Shown: positions 57,081 through 64,000 of the stretch, in pieces
How positions within the stretch are numbered: the stretch's first letter is position 1
Layout: every line of letters begins with the position of its first letter
Origin: Zymoseptoria tritici IPO323
Lineage: Eukaryota; Ascomycota; Dothideomycetes; Mycosphaerellales; Mycosphaerellaceae
DNA: 64,000 bases
Assembly (NCBI RefSeq): GCF_000219625.1
Contig: NC_018213.1
Coordinates: forward strand, 1,234,055-1,298,054
Direction: 5' to 3'
The notes under the pieces: model-generated
Seen by the model: the letters and a program-made list of their open reading frames with translations, nothing else
Database searches by the model: none
What the model was told of the DNA's origin: nothing
Program-made: the position numbers and the translations under genes

Positions 57081-58714
57081 ATGGCGACGTTCACTCTTCG
57101 CGCGCTGGTTCTCCCGGCGTCCCTCTTGAGCCTTCTTGTCTCCGCCGGACCTGTTCCCAACTATGAAGATCCTCAAGATCCTCTCATCACTCCATCGCCA
57201 GTACTCAACTATCCCAGCAGGACTCACCAGAACCTCCGCCGCGACATCATCTCAGACATCAAGTCCGGCGCCCAAGGCATCGCATCAGATGTTCAGTCGG
57301 GTGTCGATGGCGTCCTAAGCGATCTGGGCAATGTTCCCTCATATGTAGCCTCGGGCATTCCAAACTTTTTCCAGAATTTCCCGACTGGAGAGTCCGTGGT
57401 CAGTTCGTTGGGTTTGAACGATGAGCAGCTGGCAGCGGTCCCGACGCAGGCTTTGAACATCCCTCCTTATGCGAACTATACCGAGCAGGGCTGGAACGTC
57501 AGGTTTCACGGCAACATCTACAAGCAGCCCAACATCACCGAAGAGAAGCTCAATGATCTCGCAAACATCTTCCTGATTGACACATCCGTCGAAAAGCTGC
57601 CAGATTCCCAGGCTGACATGGCTCGGAATGTGACGGCGTCGATCTTTGTCGTGCAACAAGACACTGTCAACGTCTCAACCATTGAAGTTGGCCCATTCGA
57701 GGGTGGTGCCGGCGAGACTCAACAAGTGACTCTCCCGTACAAGACAACAGACCAAGGCGACTTCGACGTCTTCCTTCCGATCAACAGCAACGGCCTGATG
57801 CGCGGAAATGAAACCCAGCAGATCCAAAAACTGAGCACCTTCGTCAGCAACACTACCGAGGGCAATGCCACAGCCTACCTCGTTCCGGACGAAGGCATCA
57901 CCGTCATTAGTGACATTGACGACATTCTCCGCATTACCAAAATCTACGATCCGAAGGAAGGTCTCCTCAACTCCTTCGCGCGTCCCTTTGTCGCCTGGGA
58001 GAACATGCCCGAAATCTACGCCAACTGGTCCTCCAGCTTGCCCAACGCGCATTTCCACTACCTGACCACTCTGCCCGAGCAAGTCACGCGAACGTATGAG
58101 GAGTTCATTTACAACACATACCCGGCAGGAAGCTTCGACACCCGACCGCTGAACTTCTCCGATATCAGCGCGACGCTGAGCATTCGCGAGTTTTTGTTGA
58201 CGAAGATCTTCGAGACTTTCCCGAAGCGGAAGTTCGTGCTCGTCGCGGACACGTCCAACAGCGATGTCATGAAAGACTACCCCAAGTGAGTCTACCACCA
58301 GGCGAACTAAAAACTCACAGCAAAGCTGATCTAACTTTCCCCAGAATGGCAAAAGACTACCCCGACCAAGTCCAATGCATCTTCCTCCGCAACACCACCG
58401 CAACCGACTCGTCCGACCGCTTTCCCTACGACACCTCCGGCTTCGAAGACCTCGACCAGAAGAAGTACATGTTCATCGTACACGCCAACGACCTCATGGG
58501 TGTGAATATCGCCGGCGATTCGTGCTACAATACGAGCGTGGCGCAGAATTTGACGTTTGGATATCAGGGTCTGCCGTTGGGCTTGGGCAAGGAGCCGACG
58601 GTCAATGGAAGTGCGAACGGGCAGGGCAAGAAGGGCGCCGCTGCGAGGGAGAGCGGCAACCTTGGCTGGACACTCTTGCTGGGATTGGGAGTTGTAGGAT
58701 GGCAGTTCTTGTAA
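57081..58714 (+). CDS. Secreted App1-like (DUF2183) protein, probably GPI-anchored
   Basis: Exons 57081..58285 and 58345..58714 (59-bp intron GTGAGT...CCCCAG) encode 524 residues starting MATFTLRALVLPAS, a signal peptide. The DUF2183/App1 catalytic domain starts near residue 270: VISDIDDILRITKIYDP, the HAD-type DxDx(T/V) site, here DIDDI with Ile in place of Thr. SIREFLLTKIFETFPKRKFV and LVADTSNSDVMKDYPK then KYMFIVHAND complete the phosphatase fold. App1 is a phosphatidate phosphatase. Many N-glycosylation sequons and a C-terminal hydrophobic tail (WTLLLGLGVVGWQFL) after a Gly/Ser/Asn-rich region suggest a GPI-anchored cell-surface form. The start upstream at TTG is not used. Phosphatase activity is inferred, and weaker because of the Ile. 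Confidence 0.85.
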
Positions 58715-59456
58715 AGGGTGGGAGAGAGATTGATGATGGTGTGAGTATTTGCATTAGCGAGCTGCATTAGTGTGTTTGCGAAGGGAGGAGCAGCGACATA
58801 ACTTATCGACAGAGAAACGCATATAGTTCGGAAATCTGATGTTCGGGGCCTGAGGCTCAAAGCAGAAAGCAAGCTGAGTCCGAGATCTTTCCACCCCTTC
58901 CGAAATCACAACTCGCTCATCTCAACCCAAGGCCTTTTACAAGCATAAGCAAAATGTCGATCACACCACGAATTCTGCGGCGCTACGATCCTACCTGAAC
59001 GGAAGCCGCGATGCCAGATCTTTCGAAGAAGAGTATTCTACACAGCCCAGGAAGCAGTACCGTCCACGAATCGCACCGTAGCGGCCTGCAGAGTGACTGT
59101 TTCGCGGATGGAAAGCATCGGAACAGCCTTGACTTGCATTACAGCACCGGGGATGGCTTAATACGCCCGAGAGAAGAGCTTCGAATATATAGCTCGCCGG
59201 CTCGGACTCCTTCTTCGATCCACCCTTTGATTCGCGCCCGGACGGGAGGAGGGAAGCGTTTGTACGACTTTCGCTGCAGCGTTTATTCGCGGTACGTTGG
59301 ACGGACAGAGCGTGCCTCCCTCCGCTTCCGTTGCGAAAGGGATGCCGTGCTGCTTTACACTGACTGTGCTGCGTTAAGCTCCTGGTCAGCTAGAATGACA
59401 CTAGTCGCCCGGCACAAACTCAATTCTAGGGAACAAACAAACGTTGCCATTCGAAG
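58715..59456. other. Intergenic, one repeat copy
   Basis: 742 bp of 3' flank of the DUF2183 gene and 5' flank of the next gene. Apart from repeat copy A, nothing is recognised. Confidence 0.5.
58738..58764 (+). repeat. 27-bp repeat copy A
   Basis: A 27-base segment identical to 60389..60415, with ATTGAYGAY immediately before it in both (34 of 36 matches). It lies in the 3' flank of the DUF2183 gene and includes GTGAGTATTT, a donor-like start. Confidence 0.85.
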
Positions 59457-60443
59457 ATGTCCTGTCTTTCGACCTCACGCGTCGTCACTCGCATCCGGTT
59501 CCCGAGATACTCAAGAGATGGCGTCCTAATCCGTCGCTGTCTCGTGTCAGGCTGCCCCACGTTGCACCGTCGATGGCGGTCCGATGGAAGCGGTGAAGAT
59601 GATCAGCCAAAGGGATACTGGCGCCCGAAATTGCAGTGGTCGACTGAAAACCATTCACAAAGGAGCAGTTCTATGAATACTACCTTCGTAAGACCGCGAA
59701 GAAATCCAGAATACCTGATCCCGAAGCATGGCTTCAGTCATTGGACGGAGCTGCGATCGAAAAGTCGCTGCCCGATGCCTTACGCCAGCGACCGCTGAGC
59801 TTCTTTTCCGGTCGTTCGCGAGATCTTTCGATGGCCCAGAGATGCTTGGAACTGTTACTCGCGAGGAATTATGCTTCCTCCAATGGCTCAAAAGAAGAAC
59901 AGCGCAGGATGTTCCGAGGTACTCCCCAGGGTCCTGGCATCAGGGCTCTATCTTGGCTCATAGAGCCCGAGCACTACGATCAGGCTGATTTGAGCGCGAA
60001 TACTCGCTTCTTGAATTGTTTGGCTCATGCTTTGGTCGCCGAAGGTGCCGAAGAGTATGTCTGGCATTGGCTGTCCATTCCGCACACTCCCTCCGTGCTG
60101 TCGTCGCATGGCAAAGTTGAACAGAGCGCGTGGCGCGGAGTTGTGCTTCGGGTCCTGGTGGAAGCGGAAGCATACTGGGCCGACGATATCAACCCATCTC
60201 TCCGGTCTTTTGAACGCAGTCTGCACATCTCGAAACTGAATACTCCGCTGTTTATCAGTAAGACACAAACCGGCGTGTGGCTCGATAAACAGCTGATTCA
60301 CAAAGGGGCAAATTCCACGGCGGATCCCCAGCTTTTCAACAGATACGTGGAGATGCTGAAGACGTGGAAGCACGATCCCATTGACGACGGTGTGAGTATT
60401 TGCATTAGCGAGCTGACTATGTTCTGCGGTAAAGCCTCGCTGA
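59457..60443 (+). pseudogene. Hypothetical gene with one-base frameshift and a repeat-derived intron
   Basis: An ATG at 59457 starts an Arg-rich, mitochondrial-presequence-like frame (MSCLSTSRVVTRIRFPRY) reaching WRPKLQWSTE at 59647. The frame then shifts: one more A in the AAAA run at 59647-59650 would join it directly to KPFTKEQFYEYYLRKT and on to DPEAWLQSLDGAA. The second part, a helical protein of about 250 residues ending WKHDPIDDG, has no recognised domain. A 43-bp intron (60392..60434, GTGAGT...GCTGAC...GTAAAG) starting inside repeat copy B would give the end DDGPR and stop at 60443. Otherwise the frame runs on to 60571 into the antisense gene. Either a recent pseudogene or a homopolymer error. 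Confidence 0.5.
60389..60415 (+). repeat. 27-bp repeat copy B, overlaps an intron donor
   Basis: Identical to 58738..58764. Here the GTGAGT inside the repeat sits at an exon end in phase 0, followed by a branch-like GCTGAC, so it may work as a spliceosomal intron start. Copy and host are 1.65 kb apart. Confidence 0.85.
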
Positions 60444-60459
60444 GTGGGTTGCCTGCTCG

Positions 60460-61749
60460 CTACCCATCCTCCGTCCCGTCCTCCACTCCATCGTCGTCTT
60501 CGTCCCCGTGCTCGACTTTGGGTCCGGTCTCCTTGGCGATGAGAGCGGACAAAAATCCGCTTTCCCTCTGATCATCAACTTCTTCTTCGCAGATATCAGC
60601 AGGATCGCGCGGAAAATCCCACCCGAGGGATTCGACATGCGCGACCATCATACTGTGCTTGATCCATGCCCCCATTGAGCCCCAATAGGTTTTGCCGAAC
60701 TCCCGCTTGGCAGCTTCCACCTTCTCGTTGCTTTTCAGCTTGTTGAGTGCCAAGGTCCTGCATTTGATGTCCTGGAATACCAGGAACCGTGTCGAAGGTC
60801 GAAAGTCGTTCAAGAACTCCACTCTCCTGCCGTGTAGAGCCACAAAGGTGAGTTCGCTCGCGGCCGTTCCACAGCATTGCTGCAAAGCTTCTGCCTTGAG
60901 ATCGTGGATGTATATCTTGTACTCCTTCGGCGAGGTACGGCTCCATGCTTGAATACTCTCTACGGAGCTCTCTGACACATCTGGCACAAACGAAATAAGG
61001 TGCTGATCCCAATACTTTTCGATTCCCTCACTCAGTATCAAACAATTCTTGGCCGTGTCGATCTCGTCTGAAGGGTGGCCCGGGAAAAGAGCCTTGGCGA
61101 TAACGGGGCCGTGTTTGAATGGGAACAAGGGTGCTGCTTTCACGCTTCCAGCTGGCCAATACTCCCTCGTAACGCAGCACCATTGCAAGTGTTCCTTTCT
61201 TGCATCTGGATGGCGTGTACCATACTCCTTTTCGGTCTCTTTGCGCATGTTACTTTGAGTACTTGAATCCCGGCCGCCACCTTCGCCGCCAGACTTTGCT
61301 GTATTGTAGCCGAGACCTTGTGGTGAAGTCGTAAAGAGCGATATCCATGCTTGCTTTACTGATGCCGGGAATGCGAAGCTGCTGTCCATTTTGCGTGCAT
61401 AATCTTTGAGAAGCTTCGTTAACCCCTGGTGGATCTCAATCTGGGCGAGAAGGTCTTGCTCGTTGACATTCGGATCGAGCTGTGATTCTGCGTTGTCCTT
61501 TTCGGCTCCAAAGTTCTGCTCATAACACAGCTGGGACTGTTGTGTTTTAAGATCTTCATTTTCCGCTTGTGCGCGCCAGTACTCCGATCCATACGACTTG
61601 TAAGACCTCAACGAGGTTACTGAATCCTTCTGCTTGAGCCTAAGCTGTTCTGCTTCCTCACCGAAATCTCGCGGTGCAATTCGTCTGCGCGGCGAGCTTT
61701 TTCGCAGGCTGCTGGTGCGTGTGGGAATGGTAACGCCCGGGCCGGACAT
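60460..61749 (-). CDS. HNH-nuclease-like protein, catalytic His replaced
   Basis: A single exon of 429 residues. The first 130 residues are basic then coiled-coil. The fungal HNH (ββα-metal) domain follows: WCCVTREYWPAGSVKAAPLF, then KNCLILSEGIEKYWDQHLIS. In related fungal HNH proteins the first block normally reads KAAHI(V/L)P; here Pro replaces the His that binds or activates water. The block NxLxLSxxIxxxFD is retained in altered form. It may therefore be non-catalytic, or have a relocated site. The tail is very acidic (DEDDDGVEDGTEDG). It sits head-to-head with the transporter remnant, and tail-to-tail with the frameshifted gene. Function is unknown. Confidence 0.65.
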   Translation of the reverse strand: MSGPGVTIPTRTSSLRKSSPRRRIAPRDFGEEAEQLRLKQKDSVTSLRSYKSYGSEYWRAQAENEDLKTQQSQLCYEQNFGAEKDNAESQLDPNVNEQDLLAQIEIHQGLTKLLKDYARKMDSSFAFPASVKQAWISLFTTSPQGLGYNTAKSGGEGGGRDSSTQSNMRKETEKEYGTRHPDARKEHLQWCCVTREYWPAGSVKAAPLFPFKHGPVIAKALFPGHPSDEIDTAKNCLILSEGIEKYWDQHLISFVPDVSESSVESIQAWSRTSPKEYKIYIHDLKAEALQQCCGTAASELTFVALHGRRVEFLNDFRPSTRFLVFQDIKCRTLALNKLKSNEKVEAAKREFGKTYWGSMGAWIKHSMMVAHVESLGWDFPRDPADICEEEVDDQRESGFLSALIAKETGPKVEHGDEDDDGVEDGTEDG

Positions 61750-61892
61750 AGCTGCTGATCGTGTCGTTGTAACAAGAGTAATGGCGTGATGATCGTTCCG
61801 GTGAAGCGCGCGGAGTCTTGGGTTTTGTGCAGGCTCCGGGGCATCTGAATGACATGGTCACACCTCATGGTCAGCGCTTAGTAAGCCCCTTG

Positions 61893-62738
61893 CTTCAGGA
61901 CTTCTTCTCCCAACTCATCACCTCCTTCGGCTACACCCCCAAACAGTCCCTTCTCTACGGCACTCCCGGCGGCGCCGTGGAAATCGTCTTTCTCGTCGCC
62001 TGCGGTTACCTCGGCGACAAATATCGCAACCGCATCCTCATCTCCTCGACTGGCATGATTACCGCCATCATCGGCGTGGCTTTGATCGTTGGCTTGCCGC
62101 TCGAGAACATCAAAGGACGACTGGCGGGATACTATCTAACGCAAGCGAGTCCGACACCGTTTGTCTGTTTGTTGAGTCTGATCAGCAGTAATGTCGCTGG
62201 ATATACGAAGAAGACGACCGTCGCGGCGATGTATCTCATTGCGTATTGCGTGGGGAATATCATGTATGCCTCCTTCTCCCACACCTTCGTACGATCATAA
62301 GACGACTGACACCTCGACAGCGGCCCACAAACCTTTCGCCCGCAAGATGCTCCTCGATACATCCCAGGCGTCATCACTATCTTGGCCTGCTACTGCGTCT
62401 GTGTCTGCATCATTCTCTTCATCTACTTCTGGTGTCGCCGCCAAAACGTCCTCAAAGCCAAGATTCGAGCGCAGCCGGGATACGAGAAATTGGAAAATCA
62501 GGAGTGGCTAGACTTGACGGATCGAGAGAATCCAGAGTTCGTGTACAGTCTTCAAGAACAGATCCTCCGCAACAGACGTATCATCCGCGCTCTTCAGCAA
62601 CCTCACGAGACTCCTCCACCTCCCTCCAATCCTCATACCACCTCGCAGCCCACCTCTCCAACGAAGCACACCACTCCGCCATACTCACGCACATTCCCAG
62701 CATCCCAAAGTTCTCGGGCCAATCACTCTTGCCTCTGA
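61893..62738 (+). pseudogene. 5'-truncated MFS transporter of the allantoate permease (Dal5) type
   Basis: Only the C-terminal half is present: exon remnant about 61893..62263 and exon 62321..62738 (57-bp intron GTATGC...TCGACAG). It begins near a pyrimidine-AG (CTTCAG) with DFFSQLITSFGYTPKQSLLY, then GGAVEIVFLVACGYLGDKYR, SLISSNVAGYTKKTTVAAMY, GNIIGPQTFRPQDAPRYIPG, and a last helix CVCIILFIYFWCRR, ending NPEFVYSL. These are helices about 7-12 of an anion/cation (allantoate, nicotinate-type) symporter. No N-terminal half exists between this and the divergent HNH gene 144 bp away, and there is no ATG. The family's usual stop after the NPEF block is lost, so the frame runs on. Confidence 0.75.
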
Positions 62739-63486
62739 AGGTGTCACCCGTAATCCTCAACACCCACACTCCATCCTACTTCCTCCCGGGCCACCCAATG
62801 AACGCCTTTCTTTGCATCCTCGCCTTCTCCTCCTCCGTCGATCACTCAATCCGAATCTTCTTCATCACAAAGTCATACTCGCTTTTCCAACCTTTCCACT
62901 TCGAGCAACCGCAAACGATCGCAGAATGCATCTTCTTCATTCGGATCCTCTGCTCGCTCGACGACTTCCAGCCAAAAAGATCGAAGAAGCCTGCAACAGC
63001 GAGGTCGAAGCGCGTCGTGAGGATACCGCCTGAGGAAGGGAAACCAAAGACTTGTGGCTCGGAGCCGTGGAACTGCGTGCGGAACTGCGTGTTGAAGCGA
63101 GACATGACCGTCGTTGGACAAGAGGTCTGCCCCGAGAATTCTTGTGGCGTTTCTTCCATCTTGGGTTTCCGAGCGGAAGGCGAGTCGACGATGGATTTGT
63201 TCGCGAAGAAGCCGTGCTTGGACATGTAGAGCATCCAGAGGAGAATAGTGGTGTCAGCGGCGGGGAGGGTAAGCCAAAGGCGAGGGTTGCGGAGGATAGA
63301 GAGCCAAGAGAGATCGTGGTTGTAGTGGAAGTAGAAGATGAGAGAGGTCGTGAGGAGGGAGAGGTGTGAGGCGGGGAGACCGTAGGAGGAGGCGATCAGA
63401 TACGGAATGTAGAGGAGTTCGGAGGAGGGGCGGGTTGACATTTCGATGGAACGGGAGGGTGGTGTTGAGGGTTGGTCGACACGCAT
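62581..63486 (-). pseudogene. Hypothetical protein gene with two in-frame stops
   Basis: A single minus-strand frame from ATG 63486 to TAG/stop at 62581 reads coding-like throughout but contains TGA at 62842-62844 and TAG at 62776-62778. The N-terminal part has hydrophobic stretches (LLYIPYLIASSYGLPASHLS; LWLTLPAADTTILLWMLYMS), then a soluble region; after the stops KAFIGWPGRK, then DGVWVLRITGDTFRGKSDWP and MLGMCVSMAEWCASLERWAA continue in the same frame. The second stop could come from CAG by C-to-T at CpA, as in RIP. Alternatively an 87-bp intron with a weak GTGATC donor and a GTTGAG acceptor could bypass both stops in phase. No family is recognised. Confidence 0.5.
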
Positions 63487-63734
63487 CGTGAAAGGGTATC
63501 ACAAGTCTTTCGTTGACGAGGCAGGCTTGTAAGGTTGATAAGGTGGCTGCCTGAAGTAGTCTTGTAGACACAGCGATTGACCTGTATTCCAGCTAGACGG
63601 CAGAATGCTGTGCTGTGCCGCTGGCGCTTCATTAAACACACCAAAGCGAAGCACAAGCTCTCGACGCACCTGAGGTCTCAGTTCTGTAAATCGTCTCCAT
63701 GTACCATGCCTATATACATCAGAGATCATAACAT
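63487..63734. other. Intergenic, short
   Basis: 248 bp between the stop-containing gene and the 5-oxoprolinase end; nothing seen. Confidence 0.4.
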
Positions 63735-64000
63735 CTACGCAGAAGCCTCCGCCTCCGCCTGCCGACTCGCTACACTTCCTCCCCTCCACGCCTTCTTCGG
63801 ATCTTCCTTCTCCATTTTCTGCGCTCGCTTGCCCACCGGGCCCCATCCACCGCCTCCAGGCGTTTGAATGATAATACGTTCGCCTGCCTTCATGGCAGCG
63901 GTATTCTTCGCACCAAGCGAGACACAGCAACAATCCTGCTCTTCCTCACTGTCCTTCTTCTCCACAACATTGGTCTTAGCTTTCTCCTCACCATTGACAC
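63735..64000 (-). CDS. OXP1: 5-oxoprolinase, C-terminal end only
   Basis: The frame runs off the right edge of the window; only the last 88 residues are visible. VSLGAKNTAAMKAGERIIIQ followed by TPGGGGWGPVG is the invariant end of the HyuB (hydantoinase B) half of 5-oxoprolinase, which cleaves 5-oxo-L-proline to glutamate with ATP in the gamma-glutamyl cycle. The final 30 residues are charged and end QAEAEASA. Other members of the HyuA/HyuB family have the same end, so the specific substrate is inferred. Confidence 0.85.
   Translation of the reverse strand, partial: VNGEEKAKTNVVEKKDSEEEQDCCCVSLGAKNTAAMKAGERIIIQTPGGGGWGPVGKRAQKMEKEDPKKAWRGGSVASRQAEAEASA

Noticed and set aside
1..64000. tRNA, rRNA, CRISPR arrays, prophage or other prokaryotic features
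   Set aside because: No tRNA B-box-like sequence in a foldable context was found, no rRNA, no spaced repeats; the gene structure is eukaryotic.

Overview
The window is nuclear DNA of a filamentous ascomycete. The evidence is short spliceosomal introns (mostly 45-70 bp, GTRWGT donors, CTRAY branch sites), fungus-specific families (UsgS, Inp1, Zn2Cys6 regulator, secreted GH20 and GH43 enzymes, ARE-type sterol acyltransferase), and a 4.3-kb tract carrying the C-to-T/G-to-A signature of repeat-induced point mutation (RIP). The mix fits a Dothideomycete, perhaps Mycosphaerellales. That placement is inference, because no rRNA or mitochondrial marker is present.

Layout. 0-23 kb is ordinary gene-dense chromosome: a MIT-domain protein (5' end off the window), a small hypothetical gene, a cytochrome P450, a possible cysteine-rich secreted protein whose start is out of frame, a HIRIP3-like histone chaperone divergent from a sterol O-acyltransferase, a secreted GH20 hexosaminidase, a secreted GH43 enzyme divergent from a RED-like splicing factor, and a small single-pass membrane protein. 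23-27 kb holds a four-exon Zn2Cys6 regulator. 26.8-36.9 kb is a 10-kb island with no confidently intact gene. Its right part (about 32.2-36.5 kb) is the most unusual feature here. Read on the minus strand it gives one uninterrupted frame, without indels but full of stop codons, that is recognisably a DIM-2-type cytosine-5 DNA methyltransferase destroyed by RIP. The fungus has thus mutated a copy of the enzyme that methylates RIPed DNA.

37-59 kb is gene-dense again: UsgS divergent from Inp1, a three-helix membrane protein, ribosomal protein eL27 (two of its four exons are 7 and 8 nt) divergent from a 2267-residue coiled-coil protein with about 20 internal repeats, an acetyl/propionyl-CoA synthetase ending in AKL, a RING-H2 protein, and a secreted App1-like (DUF2183) protein with a probable GPI signal. 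59.4-63.5 kb looks like a decay zone: a gene with a one-base frameshift, an HNH-like protein lacking its key histidine, the 3' half of an allantoate-permease-type transporter, and a gene with two in-frame stops. The right edge carries the C-terminus of a 5-oxoprolinase.

Genes are mostly unrelated housekeeping or lifestyle genes. I see no biosynthetic cluster, no CRISPR, no tRNA and no rRNA. Exon borders were worked out by hand from frame, splice signals and family conservation, and no search was run.
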